From: Blastococcus litoris
GTDB lineage: Bacteria > Actinomycetota > Actinomycetes > Mycobacteriales > Geodermatophilaceae
Assembly (NCBI RefSeq): GCF_003075095.1
Contig: NZ_QCZF01000006.1
Coordinates: 225,881 to 289,880 of the forward strand
Reading direction: 5' to 3'
Length of the DNA stretch: 64,000 bases
The position numbers and the translations under genes are program-made. Of the stretch, positions 24,984 to 32,431 are shown one piece after another (within the stretch, counting starts at the first letter, position 1; each line of letters starts with the position of its first letter). The notes beneath the pieces were generated by a model. That model searched no databases. It was given only the letters and a program-made list of their open reading frames with translations, and was not told where the DNA came from.

Positions 24984-26015
24984 TCAGCCGGTGAAGGCCG
25001 CCGTCTCGGCCAGGCGGGAGCGGGTGACGGTCTTGAGCCGGGAGACCGCCTTCTCCAGCGGGACCAGCTCGATCTCGGTGCCCCGCAGCGCGACCATCTG
25101 CCCGTGGTTGCCCTCGTGGGCGGCGATCGTGGCGTGCAGGCCGAACCGGGTGGCCAGCACCCGGTCGAAGGAGGTCGGGGTGCCGCCGCGCTGGACGTGG
25201 CCGAGGACGGTGGTGCGGACCTCCTTGCCGGTCCGCCGCTCCAGCTCGGCGCCCAGCTGCTGCGCGACGCCGGTGAACCGGCGGTGGCCGAACTCGTCGA
25301 GGCCGCCGTCGCGCAGGTCCATCGTCCCGGGGAGCGGGGTGGCCCCCTCGGCGACGACGCCGATGACGTGCGTGTCACCGCGCTCGAACCGCTCGCTGAC
25401 CAGGCGGCAGACCTGCTCGACGTCGAAGGGCTCCTCGGGCACCAGCGTCAGGTGGGCGCCCGACGCCAGCCCGGCGTGCAGGGCGATCCAGCCGGCATGC
25501 CGCCCCATGACCTCGACCAGCAGCACCCGCTGGTGCGACTCGGCGGTGGTGTGCAGGCGGTCGATCATCTCGGTGGCGATGCTGACCGCGGTGTCGAAGC
25601 CGAAGGTCAGATCGGTCTCGTCGATGTCGTTGTCGATCGTCTTCGGGATCCCGACGACCGGCACGCCGGACTCCGACAGCAGGTGGGCAGCGGTGAGCGT
25701 CCCCTCCCCGCCGATGGGGATGAGGACGTCGATGCCGTGCGTGGCCAGCACGTCCTTCATCTGCGGCAGCTCGGCGTTCAGCCGCTCGGGGGCGACGCGG
25801 GCCGACCCGAGCGTCGTCCCGCCCCTGGTGAGCAGGCCGTCGACGGCCGCGACGTCGAGCGGTGTGGTGCGGTCCTCGAGGAGGCCGCGCCAGCCGTCGC
25901 GGAAGCCGACGACCTCGCTGCCGTAGTGGGCGGACGCGGTCCGGACGACGGACCGGATGACGGCGTTGAGGCCGGGGCAGTCGCCCCCGCCGGTGAGGAC
26001 ACCGATGCGCAACAC
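24984..26015 (-). CDS. pfkA: ATP-dependent 6-phosphofructokinase
   Basis: This glycolytic enzyme phosphorylates fructose 6-phosphate to the 1,6-bisphosphate. The 343-residue length equals that of mycobacterial PfkA. Motifs are [13 protein letters not shown] at the nucleotide site, [16 protein letters not shown] with the catalytic Asp, and MGRHAGW. Glycine in GGEGT (rather than Asp) points to ATP rather than pyrophosphate as donor. The GTG was chosen over an upstream alternative because GAGGGAGA sits four bases before it and the protein then starts at the family-typical position. It diverges from a GntR regulator; imperfect direct repeats in the shared control region suggest common regulation. 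Confidence 0.94.
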   Translation of the reverse strand: MLRIGVLTGGGDCPGLNAVIRSVVRTASAHYGSEVVGFRDGWRGLLEDRTTPLDVAAVDGLLTRGGTTLGSARVAPERLNAELPQMKDVLATHGIDVLIPIGGEGTLTAAHLLSESGVPVVGIPKTIDNDIDETDLTFGFDTAVSIATEMIDRLHTTAESHQRVLLVEVMGRHAGWIALHAGLASGAHLTLVPEEPFDVEQVCRLVSERFERGDTHVIGVVAEGATPLPGTMDLRDGGLDEFGHRRFTGVAQQLGAELERRTGKEVRTTVLGHVQRGGTPTSFDRVLATRFGLHATIAAHEGNHGQMVALRGTEIELVPLEKAVSRLKTVTRSRLAETAAFTG

Positions 26016-26042
26016 GCTCTCCCTCGAGTGGCGAAAGCCGAC

Positions 26043-26065
26043 CATACGTCATGACGTCCTGACGT
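26043..26065. promoter_or_regulatory. Direct-repeat operator copy 1 (pfkA/gntR control region)
   Basis: CATACGTCATGACGTCCTGA plus CGT is repeated 74 bases downstream with only three changes, each T to A. Copy 1 lies closest to pfkA. GACGTC is an internal palindrome. It is a candidate binding site of the divergent GntR-family regulator. Confidence 0.5.
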
Positions 26066-26116
26066 TTCCGCATTGCGAGCGGGATGTCCCGGTAGGTGGG
26101 ATCGGATGTGACGTCC

Positions 26117-26139
26117 CATACGACATGACGACCAGACGT
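26117..26139. promoter_or_regulatory. Direct-repeat operator copy 2 (pfkA/gntR control region)
   Basis: CATACGACATGACGACCAGA plus CGT matches copy 1 at 20 of 23 bases. It lies 25 bases before the gntR start, so binding here would repress the regulator's own gene. Confidence 0.5.
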
Positions 26140-26164
26140 CTTGCGATCCCGTACCTTTGCGGAC

Positions 26165-26905
26165 GTGGTCAGCCCCGTCTCCGGACCCAAGTACCTGGCC
26201 GTCCGGGAGCACCTCCGGCGCCGGGTCGCCTCCCTGCCCGAGCTGACGCTCCTGCCGCCGGAGCCGGTGCTCTGCGCCGAGTACGGGGTCAGCCGCATCA
26301 CCCTGCGGCGCGCCGTCGACGGCCTCGTCGCCGACGGCCACCTCGTGCGGGAGCAGGGACGGGGCACCTACGTCACCCGCCCGGCGATCCGGCACGAGTA
26401 CCGGGAGAGCTTCGTCCACCGCATCGCCGGCTTCAGCTCCGTGATGAGCGAGCAGGGCGCGCAGGTCGGCACCGAGGTGCTCACCCAGCGGGTCACCCCG
26501 GTACCCGCCCTCGTCGCCACGGAGCTGGCCCTGGACGGCACCGCCGACGTCGTCGAGCTGGAGCGGCTGCGCAGCGTGGACGGCGAGCCCAACCACGTCG
26601 CGCACAGCTTCCTCCCGGCGGCGCTCTACCCGCGGGCCGCGGAGGAGGACTTCAGCGAGGGCTCCCTGTACGAGTTCCTGCGCCGCGAGTACCAGGCCGA
26701 CCTGGCCCACGCACGCATCGTCGTCGACGTCGGCACGGCCGACCCGGGTGAGGCCGACCTGCTCCGGATCGTCGCCGGCTCGCCCCTGCTGGTGGTGCGG
26801 ACGACGGTCCGCGACAGCTCGGGCCACCCCCTCGTGCACAGCTTCTCGCGGCTGCGCCCCGACGTCAGCCAGGTGGAGTTCGAGGTCTCCGTGGGCGGCC
26901 GCTGA
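26165..26905 (+). CDS. GntR-family (HutC/UTRA) transcriptional regulator
   Basis: The protein of about 246 residues has an N-terminal winged helix-turn-helix (about residues 8-75; PEPVLCAEYGVSRITLRRAVDGLVADGHLVREQGRGT) and a C-terminal UTRA ligand-binding domain (about 90-240), which commonly senses sugars or related metabolites. A GTG at this position was preferred over a TTG 24 bases upstream because the upstream one lies next to an operator-like repeat; no strong ribosome site distinguishes them. Divergence from 6-phosphofructokinase and shared direct repeats suggest control of sugar use. Its stop overlaps the next gene (TGATG). Confidence 0.9.
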   Translation: MVSPVSGPKYLAVREHLRRRVASLPELTLLPPEPVLCAEYGVSRITLRRAVDGLVADGHLVREQGRGTYVTRPAIRHEYRESFVHRIAGFSSVMSEQGAQVGTEVLTQRVTPVPALVATELALDGTADVVELERLRSVDGEPNHVAHSFLPAALYPRAAEEDFSEGSLYEFLRREYQADLAHARIVVDVGTADPGEADLLRIVAGSPLLVVRTTVRDSSGHPLVHSFSRLRPDVSQVEFEVSVGGR

Positions 26906-27390
26906 TGACGCCGACCATGCCGACGACCACCGCGACGGGTGTCCGCGAGGTCCCGCAGCCGCCGAAGCAGGTGTGGCGCGCGCTCGCCGTCCTCGAGCCC
27001 TACTGCTCGGTGTGCGACGTCTCGTACGTCCTCGGCGAGGACGCCCGGCGCCCGGGGATCGGGACGACGTTCGTCTGCGCGCCGGGCCGGCTCGACGGGC
27101 CGCCGGCGGAGGGGGCGCCGCAGGGCGAGATCGTCGAGTGGGACCCGCCCCGCGTGGTGGCGACCCGGCTGCGGCTCACCCCCGAGACGTGGACGACGCG
27201 GATCGAGCTGGCCGGGACCCGCGGGGGCGGCACGCGCGTGACCATGACCGTCACGCACGAACCGGTGGGCGGGAGCCGGGTGGTCCGCCGGCTGCAGCGG
27301 GGGGCGCTGCGCCGGCTGGTCCAGCGCACGGTGGAGGCCGAGCTGGCCAAGGTCCCCGCGCACGTGGAGCGCGCTGCGTCGCCGGCCTGA
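26905..27390 (+). CDS. SRPBCC-fold (START-like) protein
   Basis: This 161-residue protein resembles the polyketide cyclase/dehydrase branch of the SRPBCC superfamily, which binds hydrophobic ligands in a deep cavity. Indications are the early VPQPPKQVWRALAVLEPY segment, a middle IVEWDPPRVVATRLRL strand and the late MTVTHEPVGGS. The ATG overlaps the gntR stop, so it is translated from the same transcript as the regulator. The ligand is unknown; whether it works with the regulator is open. Confidence 0.82.
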   Translation: MTPTMPTTTATGVREVPQPPKQVWRALAVLEPYCSVCDVSYVLGEDARRPGIGTTFVCAPGRLDGPPAEGAPQGEIVEWDPPRVVATRLRLTPETWTTRIELAGTRGGGTRVTMTVTHEPVGGSRVVRRLQRGALRRLVQRTVEAELAKVPAHVERAASPA

Positions 27391-27410
27391 CCACCCCGTT
27401 CGGGCGAACC

Positions 27411-27437
27411 GTGCTTCAGCGGCGATCTTGGGGGTAC
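27411..27437 (+). promoter_or_regulatory. Candidate stress sigma-factor promoter (SigB/SigF type)
   Basis: GTGCTT (27411-27416) and GGGTAC (27432-27437) are separated by 15 bases, matching the pattern known for SigB/SigF-group promoters of actinobacteria (GNNTN14-16GGGTAC/T). The site is 80 bases upstream of a GlsB/YeaQ-like gene whose family is often under general stress control. Confidence 0.5.
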
Positions 27438-27516
27438 GGAACACCGTCGTGCACCGGTGTGCGCAACCGGCGACTGCCGGGATGGGGGCCACACCGGTCG
27501 AACGAAGGAGAACGCT

Positions 27517-27789
27517 GTGCAGATCCTCGGCCTCATCGTGGTCGGCCTCATCATCGGCGCGCTCGCCCGGCTCATCAAGCCCGGCCGGCAGCGGCTGAGC
27601 ATCCTCGCCACCCTGCTGCTGGGCGTCGTCGGCGCCCTCATCGGTGGCGTCGTCGCCAGCCTGCTGGGCACCGGTGACATCTGGGAGCTCAACGTGCTCG
27701 GCTTCATCGTCGCCGTCATCGCAGCGGTGCTGCTGATCGGCGTCGCCGAGGGCGTGTCCGGCGGCCGGTCCCGCGGCGCCGTCCGCTGA
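27517..27789 (+). CDS. GlsB/YeaQ/YmgE family small membrane protein
   Basis: This 90-residue protein has three hydrophobic helices and the glycine-rich signature of the transglycosylase-associated/GlsB family: GLIVVGLIIGALARLIKPG at the start, LLGVVGALIGG in the middle, then a final helix. These proteins are induced by general stress in several bacteria, with unknown mechanism. The GTG start was chosen because GAAGGAG sits nine bases upstream and the protein then begins at the family's usual MQILGLIV-like start. A stress-type promoter candidate precedes it and a strong stem-loop follows. Confidence 0.9.
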   Translation: MQILGLIVVGLIIGALARLIKPGRQRLSILATLLLGVVGALIGGVVASLLGTGDIWELNVLGFIVAVIAAVLLIGVAEGVSGGRSRGAVR

Positions 27790-27794
27790 TCCCT

Positions 27795-27840
27795 CCCCGG
27801 GGGACTCGACCGGCTCAGAGCTCGGTCGAGTCCCCCGGGG
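27795..27840. terminator. Bidirectional terminator between convergent genes
   Basis: An 18-base perfect stem (27795-27812 with 27823-27840; arms begin CCCCGGGGG and end CCCCCGGGG) with a ten-base loop. It lies six bases after the GlsB-like gene and includes the last codons and stop of the convergent metallo-hydrolase gene, so it can stop both transcripts. Confidence 0.85.
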
Positions 27841-28453
27841 CCAGCCGGCTGAACGGCGTGGGCGTCCCCGGACCCCGCTCGCCCAGCAGCCCGCTCACGA
27901 GGCCCAGGCCCGTCTCGTTGAGCAACCCGTCGTGCACGGCGAACGCCTGGTCGGCGTGCACGGCCCGCACGTAGTCGATGAGCTCCGCCGTCTTCGACCA
28001 CGGCGCGTGCATCGGCAGCAGCAGCGTCGCGACCGGCTCGTCGGGCACGGTCAGCGCGTCACCCGGGTGGAAGACCTGACCGTCGACCAGGAACCCGATG
28101 TTCGCCACCCGCGGGATCTCCGGGTGGATCTCCGCGTGCAGCTCGCCGTGCACCCGGACGTCGAAGCCCGCGACCGTCACCGCGTCGCCGTTGCCGACCA
28201 CGTGGACCCGCCCGCCCAGCCCTTCGAGGCGGCCCGCCACGGACTTGTTCGTCCACACCTCCAGCGCCGGGTCGGCGTCCAGCGCCGCCCGCAGCCGCTC
28301 CGGCTCGAAGTGGTCCGGGTGCTCGTGCGTGATGAGCACCGCGCTCGCGCCCTGCAGCGCCGAGGGGTCGGTCCAGGCACCCGGATCGATCACGAGGGTG
28401 CGGTCCCCGTCGGTGAGGACGACGCACGCGTGACCCTGCTTCGTGAGCTCCAT
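27815..28453 (-). CDS. Metallo-beta-lactamase-fold hydrolase (UlaG/YtnP-like)
   Basis: The protein of 212 residues has the metal-binding motif HEHPDH (about residues 43-48) of the metallo-beta-lactamase fold, the middle HAEIHPEIPR stretch, FHPGDA with a further ligand Asp and MHAPW with another His. It is a short, single-domain member of the L-ascorbate lactonase-like (UlaG) group, widespread and largely of unknown substrate. The ATG gives MELTKQGHACV, the usual start. The last six codons form part of a terminator stem. Confidence 0.9.
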   Translation of the reverse strand: MELTKQGHACVVLTDGDRTLVIDPGAWTDPSALQGASAVLITHEHPDHFEPERLRAALDADPALEVWTNKSVAGRLEGLGGRVHVVGNGDAVTVAGFDVRVHGELHAEIHPEIPRVANIGFLVDGQVFHPGDALTVPDEPVATLLLPMHAPWSKTAELIDYVRAVHADQAFAVHDGLLNETGLGLVSGLLGERGPGTPTPFSRLAPGDSTEL

Positions 28454-28569
28454 GACCGCATCCTGCCCCGGCGTCCGGAGCCGCGCAGGCCGCCCCTTCC
28501 TCCCTCCTCGGGGGGAGGGGAGAGGTCGCGCCCGTAACCCTCGCGCAGGGTCCTGCCGACGTCCTCCGC

Positions 28570-28788
28570 ATGATGCTGCAGACGTCCGTCTTCGCCGCCG
28601 CCCGGAGCCGTGCGCACGGGCCGACCGCCGCCCTCTGGCACGCGGTCGAGGTCCACCGGCCGCCGGCCGAGGTGGACGGCGCCTGCGAGCTCACCCTCTG
28701 CGGGTCGCTGGCCCGGGTGTCGACGGAGGAGCAGTGGCCGGTGGCCGCGCGCGACGTCTGCCCGGCCTGCGCCGTGCTGACCCGCTAG
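28570..28788 (+). CDS. Small cysteine-containing hypothetical protein
   Basis: This is a 72-residue protein with no recognised domain. It contains CELTLCG and CPAC motifs spaced about 35 residues apart, which would allow one zinc ribbon with four cysteines, and a conserved-looking ALWHA segment. Codon use is typical of real genes here (third positions nearly all G or C). The start may be either of two consecutive ATG codons; the ribosome-binding site is weak. It stands alone between the metallo-hydrolase and a convergent membrane protein gene. A transcription-linked or metal-binding role is only a possibility. Confidence 0.6.
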   Translation: MMLQTSVFAAARSRAHGPTAALWHAVEVHRPPAEVDGACELTLCGSLARVSTEEQWPVAARDVCPACAVLTR

Positions 28789-28884
28789 GCGGGCCCCCCG
28801 ACGCCCTGTCGCCGGGTGGGGGAGCTCGCCCCGACGGCAGGTGCACTCTTCGCGGCTCGGCCCGCGCGCACCGGGTGCGCACGC

Positions 28885-28915
28885 ACGGTGGTCATGACGC
28901 CCTCGTGACCACCGT
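28885..28915. terminator. Inverted repeat between convergent genes
   Basis: ACGGTGGTCA (28885-28894) and TGACCACCGT (28906-28915) form a perfect ten-pair stem with an 11-base loop. It sits between the small cysteine protein and the convergent membrane protein, so a terminator is the simplest reading; an operator cannot be excluded. Confidence 0.5.
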
Positions 28916-28945
28916 TCGCGCACGTCCGGTGGACGACGAGCCCGC

Positions 28946-29461
28946 TCAGCCTGCGCGCTCGTCCAGCTGGACGAGCAGGTCGTCGAGGGTTGCACCGCGT
29001 CGCTCCGCGTAGATCCGTGAGCCGGCCGCAACGCCGGCCAGGAAGAGCCCGATGCCCAGGACGGCGCCGAGCGGGCCACCGGACAGGAAGAAGGTGGCCA
29101 CGGCGCAGACGACGGCAGACACCCCCAGCAGCAGGGGAAGCAGCCACCTCCACACCCACAAGGCACCGCGGTGGTGCTCGAGCGCGGCGCGCCAGAGTTC
29201 CGGATCGACGTCGCGCGGCAGGCGGCCGCGGTAGATCGCGCCCGAGAGCGGGCGCTGGACCGCCTGGAGCCTCTTCGGCGGGATCACCGCCGCGACCATG
29301 AGCGCCAGGACGCCGCCCAGCGCCGCCCGGGCGGCGATCTCGAGCCAGTCGACCTCGCCGTCGCCGACCAGTGTCGCGGCGAGCCAGGCGACCAGGGCCA
29401 GCCAGCCGGCGGCGAGCGCGAAGACGATCCCCAGCGCCCGGCGGCGCGACGTCCGCCTCAC
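28946..29461 (-). CDS. Hypothetical four-helix membrane protein
   Basis: The 171-residue product shows four hydrophobic helices (about residues 12-34, 42-62, 98-118 and 124-145) and a charged C-terminal tail (ERRGATLDDLLVQLDERAG). No known domain is recognised. The GTG start overlaps the stop of the enoyl-CoA hydratase gene in a GTGA arrangement, so it is translated together with it. A longer reading into the hydratase gene is only an antisense-like extension. A function in lipid or membrane metabolism would fit the neighbour but is not shown. Confidence 0.75.
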   Translation of the reverse strand: MRRTSRRRALGIVFALAAGWLALVAWLAATLVGDGEVDWLEIAARAALGGVLALMVAAVIPPKRLQAVQRPLSGAIYRGRLPRDVDPELWRAALEHHRGALWVWRWLLPLLLGVSAVVCAVATFFLSGGPLGAVLGIGLFLAGVAAGSRIYAERRGATLDDLLVQLDERAG

Positions 29462-30234
29462 CGGCCGGTGAAGCGCGGTGCCCGCTTCTCCAGGAACGCC
29501 TCGACCGCCTCCAGGTGGTCGGCCGTCTGCCCCAGGCGCGTCTGCAGCCGCGCTTCCAGGGCCAGCGTCTCCTCCAGCGAGTCGGTGGCCGCCGTCGCCA
29601 GGACGGTCTTCATCGCCCGGTAGGCCGCGGTCGGCCCGGCAGCCAGCCGTGCCGCGAGCGCCTGCGCCTCCCCCAGCACCTCGTCGGCCGGGACGACGCG
29701 GTGCACCAGGCCCCACTGCTCCGCGGTCTCCGCGGTGAAGGGGTCGGGCGTGAGCAGCAGCTGGGCCGCCCGCGACCCGCCCACGCAGTGCACCAGCCGG
29801 GACGCCAGGGCCGAGTCGCTGCCGAGCCCCACCCCGGCGAACGCCGTCGTGAACTTCGCGCCGGCCGCGGCCACGCGCAGGTCGCCGGCGAGCGCGATGC
29901 CCAGGCCGGCCCCAGCGCACGAGCCGTTGATCCCGACCACGACAGGGACGCGCAGCGCCGACAGCGCCAGGACCAGCGGGTTGTACTCGTCCTCGACCAC
30001 CGACAGCGACGTCGCCGCGTTCCCGCGCAGCGACTCGATGTGCTCGGCGAGGTCCTGCCCGACGCAGAAGGCGCGGCCGGTACCGGTGAGCAGGACGGCG
30101 CGGACCGACCCGTCCGCCGCCACCTCCTGCACGGCGGCCAGCAGATCCCCGCGCAGCGCGGAGGAGAGGCCCGGCCGCAGCAGGGTCAGGGTGGCCACGC
30201 CGCCGTCGTCGGTCCTGGTCACGGTCTCGGACAT
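29458..30234 (-). CDS. Enoyl-CoA hydratase/isomerase (crotonase family)
   Basis: The 258-residue protein has the crotonase fold that stabilises an acyl-CoA enolate through an oxyanion hole. The FCVGQDL segment and GSCAGAGLGIAL region contribute the oxyanion-hole backbone amides, and the length is typical. In the position of the second catalytic glutamate of classical hydratases the sequence reads SDSALASRL, similar to the PaaG/PaaB-type isomerases, so hydration is not certain. The ATG giving MSETVT was chosen; a reading 42 bases longer is less likely. The next gene overlaps it. Confidence 0.9.
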   Translation of the reverse strand: MSETVTRTDDGGVATLTLLRPGLSSALRGDLLAAVQEVAADGSVRAVLLTGTGRAFCVGQDLAEHIESLRGNAATSLSVVEDEYNPLVLALSALRVPVVVGINGSCAGAGLGIALAGDLRVAAAGAKFTTAFAGVGLGSDSALASRLVHCVGGSRAAQLLLTPDPFTAETAEQWGLVHRVVPADEVLGEAQALAARLAAGPTAAYRAMKTVLATAATDSLEETLALEARLQTRLGQTADHLEAVEAFLEKRAPRFTGR

Positions 30235-30324
30235 CGTCGTCCCGTCCTGTCGTCTCCGGTGGTCGTCGCCGGTCACCCTGTCACGGGCCCGCCGGCTGGT
30301 GCCCGTGTGGCGGACGGCGCTCCC

Positions 30325-30338
30325 GTTCCACGTGGAAC
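30325..30338. other. parS-like palindrome (copy 2)
   Basis: An identical copy of GTTCCACGTGGAAC, in the region between the divergent crotonase gene and the efe operon. See copy 1 at 14331-14344. It sits seven bases before an IdeR-like box, so a regulatory role for the iron operon is an alternative. Confidence 0.5.
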
Positions 30339-30344
30339 TGCGGG

Positions 30345-30363
30345 TAAGGTCAGCCTGCCCTAG
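30345..30363 (+). promoter_or_regulatory. IdeR/DtxR-like iron box upstream of efeUOB
   Basis: TAAGGTCAGCCTGCCCTAG matches the consensus TTAGGTTAGGCTAACCTAA at 13 of 19 positions, including the outer GGT and CCTA blocks. It lies 45 bases before the EfeU ATG, where an iron-dependent repressor would block transcription. Confidence 0.55.
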
Positions 30364-30407
30364 GTCATCCGACGGGGCTGTCCTCGCCGCAGATCGGGTC
30401 CGTCGTC

Positions 30408-31298
30408 ATGGGTCAGGCCTTCCTCGCCAGCTACCTCATCGGTCTCCGCGAGGGCCTCGAGGCCACCCTGGTCGTCAGCATCCTGGTCGCCTACCTGGTG
30501 AAGTCGGGGCGTCGTCGCCAGCTCCTGCCCCTGTGGGGCGGCGTGGCCGCCGCGGTCGCGCTGTCGGTCCTCTTCGGGGCGCTGCTGACCTACACCGAGA
30601 CCTCGCTGCTGGCCGACTACCGGTCGCGCGAGCTGTTCGAGGCCATCGCCTCCGTCCTCGCCGTCGTCCTGGTCACCTGGATGATCTTCTGGATGCGCCG
30701 CACCGCCCGGCGCCTCAAGGGAGAGCTCACCGGCAAGCTCGAGGCGGCCATCGGCGTGGGCGCCCTGGCGGTCGCCGGCATCGCCTTCGTCTCGGTGATC
30801 CGCGAGGGCCTGGAGACCGCGCTGCTCTTCTACGCCGCGGCGCAGGGCGCCACGTCGACCGCCACCCCGCTGATCGCGATCTCGCTGGGCGTCCTCACCT
30901 CGATCCTCATCGGTTTCGGCCTCTACGCCGGCGCGATCCGGGTGAACCTGCAGAAGTTCTTCACCGTGAGCGGCGTGCTGCTGGTCTTCGTCGCGGCCGG
31001 GATCCTCAAGTACGGCGTCCACGACTTCCAGGAGGCCGGCGTCCTGCCCGGCCTCGACGTCATCGCCTTCGACATCTCCGGCGTCCTCGACCCGAACAGC
31101 TGGTACGGCGCGGCCATCGCCGGGATGTTCAACATCACCGCGGCCCCGACCGTCCTCGAGACGATCGCCTACCTGGCCTACCTCGTCCCGGTGCTCACGG
31201 CCTTCCTCTGGCCGTCCCGGCCGGCCCCTGCTCCCCGGACCGGTACGGCTCCGGGTTCCTCGACCCAGTCGGAGACCTCCCAGCATGTCCCTGCATGA
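30408..31298 (+). CDS. efeU: Iron permease EfeU (FTR1 family)
   Basis: This 296-residue membrane protein is the permease of the EfeUOB ferrous/ferric iron uptake system. About seven hydrophobic helices are seen, and both REGLE signature motifs of FTR1 permeases are present (LREGLEATL near the N-terminus and IREGLETAL near residue 130). The ATG has only a weak ribosome-binding site. The 3' end overlaps efeO by 14 bases. An IdeR-like box upstream suggests iron repression. Confidence 0.95.
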   Translation: MGQAFLASYLIGLREGLEATLVVSILVAYLVKSGRRRQLLPLWGGVAAAVALSVLFGALLTYTETSLLADYRSRELFEAIASVLAVVLVTWMIFWMRRTARRLKGELTGKLEAAIGVGALAVAGIAFVSVIREGLETALLFYAAAQGATSTATPLIAISLGVLTSILIGFGLYAGAIRVNLQKFFTVSGVLLVFVAAGILKYGVHDFQEAGVLPGLDVIAFDISGVLDPNSWYGAAIAGMFNITAAPTVLETIAYLAYLVPVLTAFLWPSRPAPAPRTGTAPGSSTQSETSQHVPA

Positions 31299-32427
31299 CC
31301 GCCGGCTCGCCCTCCTCCCCGCCCTGGCGCTCGCCGTCCTGACCGCTGCCTGCGGTGGCTCGGACGGCGGCGACGGCGGGAGCAGCGGCGCCGCCGACAC
31401 CATCCCCGTCGCCGCGACCGACGACGCCTGCGACGTCGAGGCCTCCGAGCTCGAGGCCGGCACCCACGAGTTCGCCGTGACCAACAACGGCAGCAAGGTC
31501 ACCGAGTTCTACGTCTACGCCGAGGGCGACCGGGTGATGGCCGAGGTCGAGAACATCGCCCCGGGGCTCAGCCGCGACCTGCTGGTCGAGCTGCCGGCCG
31601 GCGAGTACGAGACCGTCTGCAAGCCCGGCATGGTCGGTGACGGGATCCGGAACGCGCTGACCGTGACCGGCGAGGCGGCGCAGCTGTCCGAGGACGAGTC
31701 GCTCGCGCAGGCCGGCGAGGACTACCAGCGGTACGTCCAGAGCCAGACGGCCGCGCTCCTGGAGCAGACGACGGCGTTCACCGAGGCCGTCAAGGCCGGT
31801 GACGTCGAGGGCGCGAAGGCGCTGTTCCCCGTCGCCCGCACCTACTGGGAGCGGATCGAGCCGGTCGCCGAGATCTTCGGCGACCTCGACCCGCTGATCG
31901 ACGGCCGCGAGGGCGACCAGGAGGAGGGGCAGGACTTCACCGGCTTCCACCGCATCGAGAAGGCCCTCTGGGAGACCGGTGACGTCTCGGACATGGGCCC
32001 CTACGCCGACGACCTGCTCGCCGACGTCCAGCGGATCGTCGAGCTCGCGAACGAGACGACGCTCGAGCCGCTGCAGCTGGCCAACGGGGCGAAGGCGCTG
32101 CTCGACGAGGTGGCCACCGGCAAGATCACCGGCGAGGAGGACCGCTACTCGCACACCGACCTGTGGGACTTCGCCGCCAACCTCGAGGGCTCCCAGGCCG
32201 CCGTCCAGGCGCTGCGCCCCTACCTCGAGGAGGCCGACCCCGACCTGGTCGCCGAGATCGACGAGCGCTTCGCCGAGACCGAGGCCGAGCTCGAGCAGTA
32301 CCGCGCGGGCGACGGCTGGATGCTGCACGACCAGCTCACGCAGGAGCAGCTCAAGGGGCTGTCCGACAGCATCACCGCCCTGACCGAGTCGGTCAGCCAG
32401 GTCGCGGCGGTCGTCGCGGACCGGTGA
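31285..32427 (+). CDS. efeO: Iron uptake lipoprotein EfeO
   Basis: The 380-residue lipoprotein delivers iron to EfeU from outside the membrane. Residues 1-23 are a lipoprotein signal with the lipobox LTAAC. Residues about 40-125 form a cupredoxin-like domain with two cysteines and a methionine (VCKPGM), and residues about 140-375 are the M75 imelysin-type domain with the metal motif FHRIEKALW (HxxE). The full two-domain form is the classical EfeO rather than the short EfeM. It overlaps efeU by 14 bases and is followed by efeB after four bases. Confidence 0.95.
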   Translation: MSLHDRRLALLPALALAVLTAACGGSDGGDGGSSGAADTIPVAATDDACDVEASELEAGTHEFAVTNNGSKVTEFYVYAEGDRVMAEVENIAPGLSRDLLVELPAGEYETVCKPGMVGDGIRNALTVTGEAAQLSEDESLAQAGEDYQRYVQSQTAALLEQTTAFTEAVKAGDVEGAKALFPVARTYWERIEPVAEIFGDLDPLIDGREGDQEEGQDFTGFHRIEKALWETGDVSDMGPYADDLLADVQRIVELANETTLEPLQLANGAKALLDEVATGKITGEEDRYSHTDLWDFAANLEGSQAAVQALRPYLEEADPDLVAEIDERFAETEAELEQYRAGDGWMLHDQLTQEQLKGLSDSITALTESVSQVAAVVADR

Positions 32428-32431
32428 CGTC

